From positions 1,984,001 to 2,048,000 of the forward strand of contig PZJY01000010.1 in the NCBI GenBank assembly GCA_031472005.1: a stretch of DNA of 64,000 bases. The letters run 5' to 3'. Position 1 is the first letter of the stretch. Every line of letters begins with the position of its first letter. Position numbers and translations under genes: made by a program. Under the pieces are notes generated by a model. It made no database searches, was not told the DNA's origin, and worked only from the letters and a program-made list of their open reading frames with translations. Below, in pieces: positions 12,048-24,307 of this stretch. The DNA comes from Tetracladium setigerum. Taxonomy: Eukaryota > Ascomycota > Leotiomycetes > Helotiales.

Positions 12048-12540
12048 GAGGCTGGGAGAGGTTGAAGGGTGGAAATGATGGTTGCGCCTTTTTTTGGTGA
12101 AGGCATGTACGAATGGTTGAAGACTTTATGATTAAGAAGGGCCAGATAGGTGTTTATAACATGATCACAGGAGAAGAACTGACTAAGTTTTAAGATCTAG
12201 AATATTATCCCGCATGTAATTATGTGCTGATATGCTTGCTGTTACGTCCATCTTGTACGCATCATCCGTCTAGCTTTCTCGTGATAGGAAGCCTCAACAA
12301 TGAAACCACCATCGCAACGCAGACTTTTCTTGATTGTCATACCATTCAAGCAAAACATCAAACTTATTCACAGCATTCACACACAAGTTTTTTTGTGAAA
12401 TTATATTATTATTGAGCTTATTTGAAAGAGGCTGAAATACAGGTCTGACCACAGGTGGTCAAGCAATCAGCCCTATCAAGAAAACTCTCGATCTCCTTCG
12501 CAGAATCTCGCCATCAAATATCGTAAGAGCTGCACTGTTT
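12048..12540. other. Downstream region of the pectate lyase gene, no gene seen
   Basis: AT-rich 3' flank. A 63-codon open frame at 12224-12415 has no recognisable feature. Confidence 0.4.
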
Positions 12541-13045
12541 TTCAGCCAATAAATGTCAAACAAAAACCAGCAAAAGTATGAAAATCTTTTATGTTCCTTC
12601 GAATGTATCTTTCTTTCGTACATTTCATGGACCAAACCACCCTTCAGGCCAATGAAGGTCAAAAGATAGCTAGCCCGTGCATGAAATGCTGCGATCTCCA
12701 CCAAAGATATCTCCTAATAGTTGCACCACCCCTCAGGCTAATGAAGGTCAAAGAGCAGCCAACCGGTGTATGAAAATGTGCTGATTTCATCTAAACGTGC
12801 CCCCTCAAATGCTCTTCAGGCCAGTAAAGGTCAAAGAGCAGCCAACCTATTTATGAAAATGTGCTGAATCCCTCCAAACGTATTCTTTAATAGCTGCACT
12901 GCTCTTCAGGCCAGTTAAGGTCAAAGGGCAGCCAACCTATTTATGAAAATGTGCTTATTTCCTCCCAACGTAACCCTTAATAACTGCACCCCTCTTCAGG
13001 CCAACAAAGGTTAAACAATCGCCAGCCAGTGTATGAAATTTTGAT
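12541..13045. repeat. Degenerate ~90 bp minisatellite, six copies
   Basis: The core, of the form TTCAGGCCAATGAAGGTCAA, recurs at about 12542, 12645, 12734, 12817, 12907 and 12997. It is followed at a fixed distance by an AGCCAACC..TATGAAAATGTGC block. Copy lengths are about 103, 89, 83, 90 and 90 bp. The fourth and fifth copies are the most alike, and the outer copies are more diverged. Confidence 0.85.
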
Positions 13046-13207
13046 TCCCCTCGTCTCCCAAGCCACCCACGGCAGTAGATCGAATGAAAATTCCCAGGTC
13101 CGCCCAAGAATACGAGGAGATGTCAATCTCATGTGTACCAGAAGAAGTTGTCGAATTTTGTGCCTTGTGAGAAACCAAGATGTAGATTAAGGTAGATTCA
13201 GCCCTCG

Positions 13208-14397
13208 TTAATAATCATCTGAGTCGTATGGAGTTTCTCCATTGACATTGGACTTGTTTTCTTCTCCATCTTCTTTTTCATCAGCAGATTCAATGTCGAT
13301 TTCTGAATCTTGGTCCTCCACGTAGTTGATCTGTTTTTGTTGGGGCTTGATTCTAGTGGAACGTCGCATGCCGCCAGCAGGTCTTGTCTTGGGTAGAACT
13401 CCAAGTGTCTTCCATCCTGTGGGCTCCGTTTCCAATCCGGTCTTGATTGCACGTTGGACCTTTTGTTTGTCGTTGACACCCTTTCCATTGTTTGATTTAA
13501 TGCCCGGAAATGGCTTTGTGAAATCCTCCATCAAAAGATTGTGGAGCCAGGTTAGCTTTCCTTTCTTCTCCAGCGGTACACCCTCAACGTTGTGGCAAAC
13601 CGTCAATTTAAACCGACTAGGATCCTTGACTCGAAATCTTCGCAAGGCTCTTAGACTGCGTGTGCAACACCGGTAGCAGCTTTTCTGGAAATTCCAGCTT
13701 ACGTCCCACCAAGATACTTTAATTGTAAGATCTTGTAGATTGTAACAGCCCTCCAGCATTCCGAAAGCTAGAACGTTGTTTTCGGTATCATGCCACTCGA
13801 ATTTGATCGATCTCAAACTCAATCGGAATTCTTCCCCAATGGAAAACAGGAAAGGATATAGCAAGCGAGTAGATCCCGGGTGAAATGTGTTCTCAGAATA
13901 CTAGAGCGGTGTCATGATTAGCATGACTGATCACGCTATTGTGTTGTATAGAGAAGGAAAGAATGCAAGTGGGGGAAAAGATTTGGTACGTGGAAACTTA
14001 CATAGACCGGCTTGACTTCCGCATAAATTGCCTTGCAGGTTCGGGCAATTGCAAGTCGATTCTTCTCCGCAAGCAAGCTCATGAAAGGTTTCTTCAAGCG
14101 ACTGTGCTCATTCACTCTCAAATTTATCATGTGAACAGATTCTCCAATAGGCTCATCAGTCGTAACCACGTTGATCCAGATTTTCTCACGAATCTCAGGA
14201 GCTAACTTTAGTAGAGGGCTTTTCCCATTGGAGTCGTTGCTTTCTGAGCTAGTATTAACAGCAGTAGCAATATTCAGAACCACAGCGTCGATAATAGTCG
14301 TGGCCTTAGAGGTGGGGTTTTCAGAAGCTGGAACCTTCGCAGATTGAAGGACACGGCTGTTGACGGCGACTGCCTTCTTCTTGTTGCGTTTATTCAT
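13208..14397 (-). CDS. Uncharacterised fungal protein with F-box-like/2EXR-like N-terminal domain
   Basis: There are two exons: 14397-14002 and 13900-13208 (intron 101 nt, GTAAGT donor, TAG acceptor), giving 362 residues in frame. The N-terminus is basic and low in complexity (MNKRNKKKA). Residues about 60-130 (LLKLAPEIREKIWINVVTTDEP, then RLAIARTCKAIYAEVKPVYYSENTF) match the common Leotiomycete/Dothideomycete family that starts with an L.LAPEIR..I motif. The C-terminus ends in an acidic tail (QDSEIDIESADEKEDGEE). I know of no biochemical function for this family. The Met at 14397 is preferred because the longer frame upstream is Pro/Gln low complexity. Confidence 0.8.
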
Positions 14398-16467
14398 CTT
14401 CGCTGCGGTGTGTCTTGCTTGAATCCTGTCGGATGAAAGGATTAAGCGATGTCGAGGAAGACGTTGCGGTTGTGGAGAATGAATTTGATGGAGTCGAGAG
14501 GGAGATCGAGAGCTGTGCTGGGGTTGTTGGAGAGGTCGAGGAAGTTGAGGAAGTTGAGGAAGTCGAGAAATGCGATACAACTGCAGTGCCGGAAGACTAG
14601 GAAGCTAACCCGAAATGGATTCTTAGAAGTGAAATGCAAACAGTACTTTTAACTGAAAAGACGCTAGTGGGTCTCTCTGTGCGATTCCAAGATCAGCTTC
14701 GCCCGCATGAAGTTCAGTTGATTGTTTGGTGAGCCTTGAAGAACTGGAATTATGCGGACGTATACCGTAAGCAATCGGCATATTCAAAGAATTTTTGATC
14801 TTCTTTTCTCCTTCTTGTTAGAATGACACCTTGAATTTATGTAAAGCGCCAACAAATATTCTCATTTCAGAGATGAATTGCATCTTGGGCAGCGAATGCA
14901 AAAGAGAATCTGGAGAGTTGATCCCAATATTCTTCACAACTTGCAAACTTGTTGACGTTCTAATGTCAATCCTAGGTTGCTTCTCGATTGAACCTGAATA
15001 TGCTGTCTGGTTTGAGTGATCAATTCACCTTTCTTGGATCATTTCTGAATCTCTGATCCCAGCTGTGAGACAAGGCCCCATTCCAGCGAACTTATACTGT
15101 GACGTTTCCTTTTGTCTCAACAGCAAAGCTCAGTAACTCTTGCTTTTGTATGTAAAACCAAACAATGCAGCGACAACTTGGATGTCATCGGTCATTCATC
15201 CCGCGTCTCCTTGTCTCAAGTGCCGTCAGTGTCAAAGTCTGCAGTTAATTCCATTTTATTCTTCTTGCCGCCATGAAGAAGATTGAATGACACGATTTTG
15301 CAATACGATTACTTGCCTTGAGTGAACGAAATCATCCAAACATCTTTAGAAACTCTATTGACTTAATCTAGGAAGTCTGCTACCAAATTTCACTATATCA
15401 ACAACTACTTCAAATCTTACGCGATCTACTTCAAGATTTTCTCTGTCCTCGAATCTTGCCCCCGAGGAGCTTCTATGCGCTATATAATCGCGAAAACCAT
15501 CCCCAGACCCCAACTTCAGAAGAAATTGCTGTCTGAGGATGCATTTAAGTTTCTTTGGCATTTATAACGAGTACGACAAGTTGCAGATGTCTTCACGAGG
15601 CATAAAGGGATCTGTTGTGGAATTTGGCGGGAATGGATGAGTTCAGCATTCGAAGTTCGGAGACAATTTCTCGAATTGGGCATCGCGCAAGTTGTGGGCA
15701 TATGGGCATGGTATTCAGTTTTCACCGAGGAGTTGGAGGACAAGAAAGTTCTTTCGATGAATATGGAGAGCCAGATGAATTGGAGCGAGAAGAGATTGAA
15801 GGGAGTAGCACTCGGATTATTGCAACTCATTTTGAGCGAGGTGAGGCAATCTTCTTTTCGTAATTTACAAATCCACAAAATTAGTAAATTAGAAACGTCA
15901 GGTGCTGAGGAGGGAAATGTTCTCGAGACTCGACAATTAGCTATTGATAAAAATTGCATTTGTCTTCCCTTAATATCCGATACTTTGCACACTGAGAATT
16001 TCGGGACATGAACTTTGTTGCTTGAAGAAAGATCTTACCTATCTTATACCTGAACCCGAGAAAACACCCCACCTGTTCTAACGACAACCTGGACAGCGCC
16101 AAGAACTAGCTGCTCATGTTTACGACTGCTTTCGATCCTCATTCTGAAGTCTCGACAACTGATGACCAGTGACTCTGCAATCTATTCAACACAATTCCAT
16201 TCCCTTTTGATTCAGGTTGTGACTGTAATTTCTATGTGACTAGGTAAGGTATCTTAAGGTACGAATCTTTGTTGACATCAACATCTCCTCCCGCATAGGC
16301 GAAGGCCGAGTGACGCCGCTGCCAAGCCTCCGCCTCCAGCCTTGAAGGCTTGGCATTCCATCCCCAGATTTCCAAAGCCCGCGAGAGCTTGTCTTGTCTC
16401 CATCTCCCCCACACTCCACACAACAACATCTCCAACATCCTCAAATACACTACTCGACGCCCCCCTC
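14398..16467. other. Intergenic stretch, no supported gene
   Basis: Overlapping opposite-strand open frames occur at 15516-15992 and 15615-16011. Neither shows domains, and they are largely antisense to one another. A short Glu/Val-rich repeat of GAGGAAGTT type lies at about 14530-14565. Confidence 0.4.
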
Positions 16468-19400
16468 ATGAGCTCCTCCCGCCGCAGAAAAGGACCAACG
16501 CCTACCGCGAACACCTCAGGAGAAGATGCATGGGATCTGGCCCTCAACATTCTTGGATTCGAGTCGATGAATGTGGAGGATAGACCGATCCCGGCTATTG
16601 GAGGCAGCTACAAGATGGAGGTAGAGGAGGGCAGAGTTGGTGAGGAGGGGTTACTTCCGAGGATGGTAGGCGGAAGATTGAACTCCTAGACCTGCCGACT
16701 GAGACGCAGAAGCAGATCTTTAGTTTTGTGAGTGATTGAAAGGATGCGCCTAGGCGAATACCTAGGTACATGGATAACCAAAGCTGACTTTGAGGCTCCC
16801 ACAGTCTTCGCGCCGGGATCTTATTGCGCTTTCCCTTGTTTCGCAACATATGCGCGAAATAGCGGCGGCACATTTATATCGAAGTTTCCATATTGTAGGT
16901 CAAGCCCTGTGTTGGAGGTCTTGGGCTCTGCAGCCTCGATGTTGGCGGCTCAATATTATACCGGGCAGTTTTCGTTGCGACTGTGAAAACGTGAGAATGA
17001 AGTTTTGTTTTCTAGTGCTGATATTGCCATGCGCAGGTCTTCCCAGACGATGACGATCCATTGAACGATTGCCCAATCGATAGTTTGGCGGGTGGGCTAG
17101 AAACCTTCGTTACAAGCGAACACGACTATGCCTCACATTTAAGAAAGATCACACTGGAGAGTCTAAGCTCCGGGCTCAAGGGTGAAGCGGCATATCGATA
17201 CTATATGTATGATGCGAGCTGCGGAAAATTCATGAACACGCTCTTCCTGTTGACACTACGGAAAGCTAGAGCGTTGGAAGCATTCAAATGGGACATTCGG
17301 GTGGAACTGAGTCGGGAGGTTTTCAGGGCGCTACACAAGTTGGAGGGTCTGCAGCACCTTCACTTACGAATGCAGGCTGGCGATTCCATATACCAGATTG
17401 CTCCCCTCTGCCGAATTCGTTGGCACCGCCGCTTTCATCCACTTATGCCGCCACTCCTACGCTGCAGAACAATCACGGAACGATTGTGCTTATACCACCC
17501 TCCACACAATTGGGATATCCCTCTCCTTCTTATACCTCTCTTCAAAAAGCTTCCGCAAAGGCTGCCCAGAAAAGCTTAAAGGCGGCCTCGCCAGAATTGA
17601 AGACTCCACCCACAATTTCTGGGTTCAAAAACCTAAAGTCGCTCTCAATACTGGACATGGACTCGCATGAATATATGGAGGAGATAAACACTTGCCTCAA
17701 AAACTCCTCTTCCACGCTCAGCTCCCTCAAAATCTCATTCTCGGAGGGCTTCGCAACCAGAGCACGAAAACCGCCACCGGAACTCCATTCTGACGATGAA
17801 TCAGACATTGAGGATGAATTCGGGCAGTTAATACCTCCTCCGCCACCACCGGGAGCTTCAGATCCTAATGGAGCAAACAAGACACTTAAAGCACAGGAGG
17901 AAAGTAAGAAGCAGGATGCTGCGCTTGGCAAGATCTTTGGAATCGATCCAAACGCGCCGAAAAAATGGCCATCGAAGACGAGTCCCAAAGAAAGCAAGTT
18001 GGAGGAGGCACCTGTTTCGACAGAACCAATTAAGAAATTTGTAAATTTCTATGGCAAGTTTATGTCGAAAGTCAAGCCGGGTGGAGAGAATACACCAGAG
18101 GGAAAGGAGGCCTTGGAGATGATCGAGCAAGCTACCAGGAAATTTCTGGACATATGTTCCAAGACGACAACAAATCCAGGTGTCGTGCCGGCACTGGATG
18201 CGTCGGTGTCATCGGCATCCAGTGATACTGGGAATGAGGTCGTTATGAGTGGTGCTGCGACCATCCCAGAAGGCCCTGGACTTTTCGATACGCCTAAAAA
18301 GAAAAAGGAGATCATCACAGAGCCTGGAGTTTCAAATCCGGATGACATCGATGTTGAAGAGCCTGAATTCGAAGACTTTAGCACTGATACCAACACCGAA
18401 CCTGAAATCACACTCAGCTCTGTGGAATCGAAGGATGCGGTTCCTGTTGTCTCTGATGCTCCTTTAAGGAGACTGCCAAAGTGGAATGATCCCTTGTCCG
18501 AAGAGGAAAAGATGGTGCTTCGCAGGTTAGATGAGGCGGATGAGGAGAAGCGCCGGATGCCAGTCACCAAACGCGCTGATGTTCCAAATGCGTTCGCTTC
18601 TCACATGAGTGAGTACATTCGGAGAACACGTGGTCTGACCCTCGCCACACTTGCCATTTACCTGGTCCCGGCAAAAGCTTCGATTATCTCCAGGTCTATC
18701 GATATTTCTGTGCTCCAAAATATCACACTCCTCAGTGTTGGCTCACAGACAAGCTTTTGGAATCACCTTGAGAAGGAGAATAAGGTTAAGCCTCTCGCAC
18801 TTCGTAAGATCCACACTGATAATGTCACGCTTCCATTTCTGAACTTGGTCTCCCAACTCCAGAATCTCGAAGAGCTGTACATGTTGGAAAGGTTGGCTAA
18901 GAGGGGAGAAGTTGCGGTCAAAACAACCGTAACGATGGATCAAATCCGAAAGGCTGTTTTAAAGAAACATGCCAGCACGTTGAAGGTCTTGATGGTCAGG
19001 AATGATGCTACACATGAGTGGGATTTTAACGTTAAGGCTGTCATGCTTCTCTGCCAGCGTGCAGTTAATTTGGAAGAACTGACAGCTACTTTCGTGAGCA
19101 AAGCATTTGTAAGTTTCAAGCATTTTGCATCTCTTGACATGGCTAATAATTATATAGCATACGCTGCTGCAGTTCTTCTCGGGCCTTAAATCACTCCGTG
19201 CCTTCCACATTCTCATGTTCCGTCATCAAGACAATTGTGATTTCACCCGCGCCGAACTCCCTCGCCTTGTAATCGACAACGTCTCGAATAATCCAGACCT
19301 CAAACTCGAGTATCTGGCCTGCATCGATATTGTCGAGCGTCTCGTTCGTCGCAAAGTCGTCAAACTGGGCAAGACTCGCACAGCAGCCGAGAAGAAAGCC

Positions 19401-19655
19401 AGGTCGCAAAAGAAGATCAAGGCTATGCAGACAAATTGGGGCATCACGCCAGATATGCTGGATGTGAATTACATACATAGCACGGCTATTGATGCTGGAT
19501 TGGTGACACCGTATGACTGGCAGGATAGCAGCGACGATGAGATCGAGGGGATGTATGGCAAGAATGGTCTGCGGATCGAGACATTGATCCTGCGACCCTG
19601 TGATGTGGCTGGAATCAGGATCTTTGAGAAAGAGATCTTAACTGGGCGTCTGTGA
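16468..19655 (+). CDS. Large conserved fungal F-box / leucine-rich protein
   Basis: Exons 16468-16727, 16805-16894, 17037-19108 and 19158-19655 encode about 973 residues. An F-box spans the first intron (KIELLDLPTETQKQIFSF, then SSRRDLIALSLVSQHMREIAAAHLYRSFHIV). It is followed by the conserved DSLAGGLETFVTSEHDYA and CGKFMNTLFLLTLRKARALEAFKWDIRVELSR blocks and leucine-rich segments (ISGFKNLKSLSILDMDS). A long acidic, Pro-rich disordered middle and further leucine-rich repeats up to the C-terminus complete it. It is probably an SCF ubiquitin-ligase adaptor; its substrate is unknown. Two breaks each equal one missing base: at the GGGG run 16647-16650 before the F-box and at the CCCC run 17403-17406. 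A 41 nt intron could explain the first but would be unusually short. Confidence 0.85.
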
Positions 19656-21171
19656 AGAAAGGAGGCGGGGCGTCAATCTTCGTTGTTTTCATTTTTCAGG
19701 CAACTTAAATGTAGCCATGCATTGCCTTTTCTTTTTCCCCCTCAAATTCCAGGTGTGTGCATGGGACGTGGAACGGGCAAGAATCATTGGTTTTTTTTCC
19801 ATGGGCGAAATTGAACATTTATGGATGGGATGGGATGGGATGGAGTCTTCGAGGGCTCTGAAATTCATGGGTAAAACGATACCAATTTGCTCGTTTTTTT
19901 TATCGAAACACAAGTGGTGTGGTTTGGATGTTTAGATACATAGGAATCGAAATCAGCATTTTATATTTCTTCAGGTGGGTGGTGGTGGCTAGCTCTCGTG
20001 TTCTAGTATTCGTTCCCCTTTGCTCCTCACACCTTGTTCGATTTGATGCGAAAAATAGCAGATGCACTCTTTGGCTGGGGTCTCGGGATTTTCGAATACA
20101 TCTCTTGCTTTATTTACCTTCTTTCGAATTGGTATGGCATGTTGGTTAGTGTCTTTTCGTTTTGTTCGAATTAAACCAGTCAGGTGGGTGGAGAGGCATT
20201 TGGTAAGGAGATCAAACAAAAGAGAGAAACTCCATTTTGGACTAGTCCGTTGTAGACCGCATCCGATTTGAAAGTTTCAAGTCATTATAAGCAAGCCTCT
20301 CTTCACATTATTTTCTATTCCAACAGGGAGGGGTAAAAAGATATCAGAGTCCCATCCAGGACAAAGGTTGTGCACACGCTGAGATGGTTCTAGCCTCGGT
20401 TGATACACCTTCACCAAGTCTCTGAGATGAGAAGTGAAATGTTCTCCTTGGGAGAAAATAAAAATATCGTGGTCCAATGTGTAGACTCTTCTCATCCTAA
20501 GAGATCGCTTCTGCTCTGTGTCAGAATTACTTATTATTCGTAGTTTCGTAGAACAGGGCGAGCAGATGAGAAGTCACAAGTCCCAGATGGATCAGATCCA
20601 GACCTAAAAAATCCACGATGATACTTAGCCTGTTCTACACATTTGATAACATACTCAACTATTGCATGTTCTATACCACGAATTCTTTGCTGTTTCCTGC
20701 CCAGAGGTGATTTCCGATAACTAACATAACATTAACGGGCACGCCGTTGTGATTATCAATTTTCACCGCCAGCCACCAGATCTCACCACATGAGGCACAG
20801 TAGAAGCGAATCGCGGAAGCGTCAGGCAGCGGTGAGTTGGGCCATATAGTTATGCGGGGTACCGGAATAAGAGGTTAAGCGAATGGTAATATAACTCGAA
20901 ACGGTTGTAAGCTCACCATACCCCTGGTGGGGTTTGAATTTCCAAGACTTTGAGAGACCGCATTTGGGGATTGTGATGTCTGATGGTTGGATGATTGACG
21001 ATGTTTGTTTTTTGATGTGCTTTTATGGGGTCAGCTTATTATTTTCGTGTCGGTTGCTTGACTGCTGGGGTAATTCTCTCGTTATAAGAGGAGTCGAAAT
21101 TCACTAACCAAACACTTCGAGAGAGAATACAACTATCAAAATCATTCCAGAGGAAATCATTAACTTTTAAG
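19656..21171. other. Intergenic stretch, no supported gene
   Basis: T-rich downstream sequence of the F-box gene, then the upstream region of the next gene. Open frames of 66-95 codons have no recognisable features. Confidence 0.45.
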
Positions 21172-22234
21172 ATGTATTTCTCAACAATTCTCACAGCTTC
21201 TTTGCTAGTGCTACCCGCCTTATGCAATCCTTTGATATCTTGGGGACAAGGAAAAGTCCGACTACCTGGCTCTCCTGCCCTAAAGGAGAGAACAACTGGG
21301 GCAGTAGGTTCCCACTCTAAAATCAATCCCTCGACATTCTCTAATTGGATTCCGTATCAGTGCAATCGAGACAACCTCTTCCGAATCATGATCGATGCTC
21401 GATATAGTGCCAGCGCCAGCGCATATTGCAGCGTCTACATTGCCAGCACCAAGACCGTAGTAGCTACTACAACTCCCACAGTCGTTGTGACATCTTTGAC
21501 AGCCAAGACATTGGCTACTCTTGCTGTTACTGAGACGTGAGTGAAACAATTGTCTTGGAGCATAATCATCGAGATTCGATCTCGCGGAGAAGATAATGGT
21601 TGATTGGATTCATGCTAACGCAACGTAATATAGAACCTTCACAGTTCTCACTGTCACTAGCTTTACGACTGTGGCTTACAATACTATCTATGAGAAGCGT
21701 GCTGTGGTCACTCCTCCTGCTCCTGGTCAAGTGAGCGCCGATTCATCATCTCAATGACTTTCTTGAACCCTGGAACTCCCAAGTTCTTTTCCCTATAATT
21801 TGATCGAAATTACAGTGCATTTATGAATTCTTCAATCCCATTTTAAACCAATGCTGCTGACAGAACTTTTAGGCCGGAACATACCCACCATCTCGCATTA
21901 GCAGTGCTTGCTCATGCATTGTGACACAATCAACCTACATCACCACCAGTACAGTGACTGCGAGCCCAGTCACGCAAACAGACATTGTTAGTACCAAGTC
22001 TACATCTCACGGTACATAAAATACCAACGCAAAACTCAGGGCACGATCCCATTGACAGAAACAACAACCATAACCCAAACCGCCACAAAGACAGAGGTAA
22101 GCCAAAACATCACCTCCAGTCATCAAAATTTAATCTTTAATAAACGCACTAACTCCTTCAAAGACATTCCCAGTAGAAGTAACCGGGACTACAGTCCTAG
22201 ATTTCTGTTCTCGCGAAATCATGACGGGGAGTTA

Positions 22235-22282
22235 AGTCCCCACCCCCCCTTTCTGGCCACCCCCCCTTTCTGGCCACCCCAC
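22235..22282 (+). repeat. Left terminal inverted repeat of the transposon
   Basis: 48 bp holding two direct copies of a C-run followed by TTTCTGGCCACCCC. It pairs with 24012-24058 with a one-C length difference and about two mismatches. The doubled motif could be a tandem transposase-binding site (inference). Confidence 0.88.
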
Positions 22283-22329
22283 TAAAATCCACCACTTTAC
22301 ATTCAACACTTAATATCTCTATAACGCAT

Positions 22330-23914
22330 CGACTTCTATAAAATCCCCGACAGATTTAGATTTAGTAGATGACTCCGAATCGATTAATACTACTCCGAGC
22401 TCTCCAGCTTTAATCTGGGCCGATCTAATAGCCCTGGCGTCTACGAACCTCGAATTCGGAGATGTCTGGACCTTTCGGCGCTTCCTTGGTTTATATAGAT
22501 CTAATTAAGCTTCTAGCTCTTTTATTCGATTCTCGGCTTATATTAAAGTAAAGTCCTTTTCATTTAATCCTTTTATAACCTTCCGAAAGAGTAATCGACG
22601 TGTCGGAAGATCATCATGGCCAAGCCGAGCCAGAGTGTCGAACTGTAAACGTAATTCTCTCCCGACTTTTAGTGTATACCACTCAATCGATGATATACTT
22701 ATATTCCACTTAGTATTAGAGCTCTTTAGAGGGGCCGATTCCGAGGCTTTATTGCTATTCTCTAATAGTAATCGGCTCATTAAAGGTTTACTTATATTCA
22801 CTAGCTATAACCCCGTAGTATGCTATCCGGCTAAGATATTATTAAGCGTGATTGTAGCTTCCCGGGCCTTATAGTAACATATTAAGAAGTTACGCTTACT
22901 AATTGGTGCCGAATCGGTTAAAAGACTTAAAAGATTAAGCTCTTTCCGATAAGCAGCCTTAAGAGGAGAGAAAATCGATAAATCTAATGGTTAAAGGATA
23001 TAAGAGCTATAAGGAGGTAAAAATAAGAGATATATATTCGATTCGAGGCATTTAAATATAAATTCGGTGGTTTTATGGCTTCTATGGCCGTCCAAGATAA
23101 GTAGTCGTGCCGAACCATCGGCCGGTGCTGTCTTTAGAATAAACACCTTTTCAAGCCATTCCAAAGCCGTACGGTTAGTTGTCTATCTATTATCTGTTAT
23201 AGTGAATTACTATGATATAAATATATCGATATCGGCCGGGAACTATTATTATTGCACCGACTTTCCTTTATATATAATAAGTGGAGTAGTTCTGACCCCG
23301 GTGGCAGAGATAACCTTAATAAATGATGTCTAACTCTTAATACCGGCTTGTTTCTTTTAAATAAAACGTCGTTCCGAGCTATTAAGGATTAATCTATTAA
23401 GTCTATAACCTTCTATAATACCGGCCTCGTCTATATTCCATCGATTCTTTAGCTTAATGGCTTAAATAGCTAGAATTTGAAAATTTTGGAACTAAGCCTT
23501 AATTATATCGGACCTAGCGCTATTCACTCGTACAGAATCGACCGTGAGTTGCCTTTTAGTCTTAAGTATTAGATTTCGTAATAGGAACCTCCGGACCTAT
23601 CGCTTTCCGAGTGGTGTATAATCGTTTTAAAGCTTGTAAAGACGTTCACTAAAGACCTTTAGTTGCGAGTGAGTGATGCTATGGCCGAGAGCTTCCTAGG
23701 TCAATACCCAATTCGTAAGTCGATCCTCTACTACTTGGGGAAGCCTTTGTAAGTGTTCGGCACCATCACGATGAGTAGAGTTCTGTTGCAATCGTAGTTA
23801 TAAGGTAGCCCTTAGAATACCTCACTTAAGAGCAGCTTTGCGAATAGACTTCCCATTTCCGATCTCCGCAAGTGCTTGCCCCATATCAAATTCAGTATAT
23901 TGAGACTTTCGCAT
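22330..23914 (-). pseudogene. Pogo/Fot1 DDE transposase, inactivated
   Basis: Read from 23914, the protein starts MRKSQYTEFDMGQALAEI and continues with the N-terminal helix-turn-helix (NGKSIRKAALK) and the CENP-B-like second domain. The DDE part contains RLLILDGHRSH and LLFLPPYSSY, with the LQPLD-type motif after it. The C-terminus has a KPRKRRKV basic segment. Stops replace Gln or Trp codons at several places, for example before GIL, after RATL, before EALGH and in the LQPLD motif (CAA or CAG to TAA or TAG, TGG to TGA). All are C-to-T changes on one strand or the other, the RIP pattern. It cannot encode an active transposase. Confidence 0.88.
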
Positions 23915-24011
23915 GATCACAATTCGAAGTATAAATTTGGTGGTAATTGATGGAAGAATGAAAAAGATATTAATTTTTTAAGTGGTGATGTGCAGCTACG
24001 GATGAGGTTTG

Positions 24012-24058
24012 GTGGGGTGGCCAGAAGGTGGGGGTGGCCAGAAAGGGGGGTGGGGACT
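24012..24058 (-). repeat. Right terminal inverted repeat of the transposon
   Basis: 47 bp, inverted match of 22235-22282, including both GGCCA-containing subrepeats. Confidence 0.88.
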
Positions 24059-24307
24059 TACGGAGCGAAATACAGAATCGACTGCACCGTCACATGGCAA
24101 TATACTCAACCCAACAGGGTCCTCACTGTTCCTAATGCAATGGCATGTTTTGAGCTCTGCGATGAAGATATTTTCTGTCTCTACTTCACGTTCAAGACTG
24201 ACATCACGGTTAACAATTGTTATGCTGGTACGTGGAGAGACCTTGTCAGCATTCCGCCTGGTCTTCCATCAAGAAATGTTAAGAGTGGTCTTTACGTGGG
24301 ATTCTAA

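Larger units (their letters stand above)
22235..24058 (-). mobile_element. Fot1/pogo-type DNA transposon (Tc1/mariner superfamily), RIP-degraded
   Basis: The element is 1824 bp, flanked on both sides by TA (22233-22234 and 24059-24060), the target duplication of this superfamily. It begins AGTCCCCACC and ends GGTGGGGACT. Its minus strand carries a full-length but stop-ridden pogo-like transposase. It lies inside the last coding exon of a secreted-protein gene. No second copy is present in the window. Confidence 0.92.
21172..24307 (+). pseudogene. Secreted Ser/Thr-rich protein with PAN/apple-like C-terminus, split by a transposon
   Basis: The exons are 21172-21536, 21634-21730, 21873-21986, 22040-22096 and 22164-22234, continuing at 24061-24307. 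With the 22235-24060 insertion left out they sum to 951 nt, exactly 317 codons ending at TAA, so the gene was intact before the insertion. The product has a signal peptide (MYFSTILTASLLVLPALCNP), many Thr/Val-rich stretches, and a C-terminal Cys-rich part (CTVTWQYTQP, NAMACFELCDEDIFCLYFTF, NNCYAGTW) like PAN/apple adhesion domains. The introns are 54-142 nt with normal GT..AG ends. The function is unknown; a cell-surface or adhesion role is a guess. In its present form the transcript would read into the transposon and stop. Confidence 0.8.

Noticed and set aside
12541..13045. CRISPR-like array
   Set aside because: The units are ~90 bp, degenerate, without short constant repeats and unique spacers, and this is a fungal genome.
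15516..16011. Overlapping ORFs on both strands
   Set aside because: They cover the same bases in opposite directions, and neither has a recognisable domain.
16610..16665. A 41 nt intron to explain the frame break before the F-box
   Set aside because: It keeps the frame but has a weak donor, no clear branch site and is shorter than the other introns here; a missing base is more likely, though not proven.
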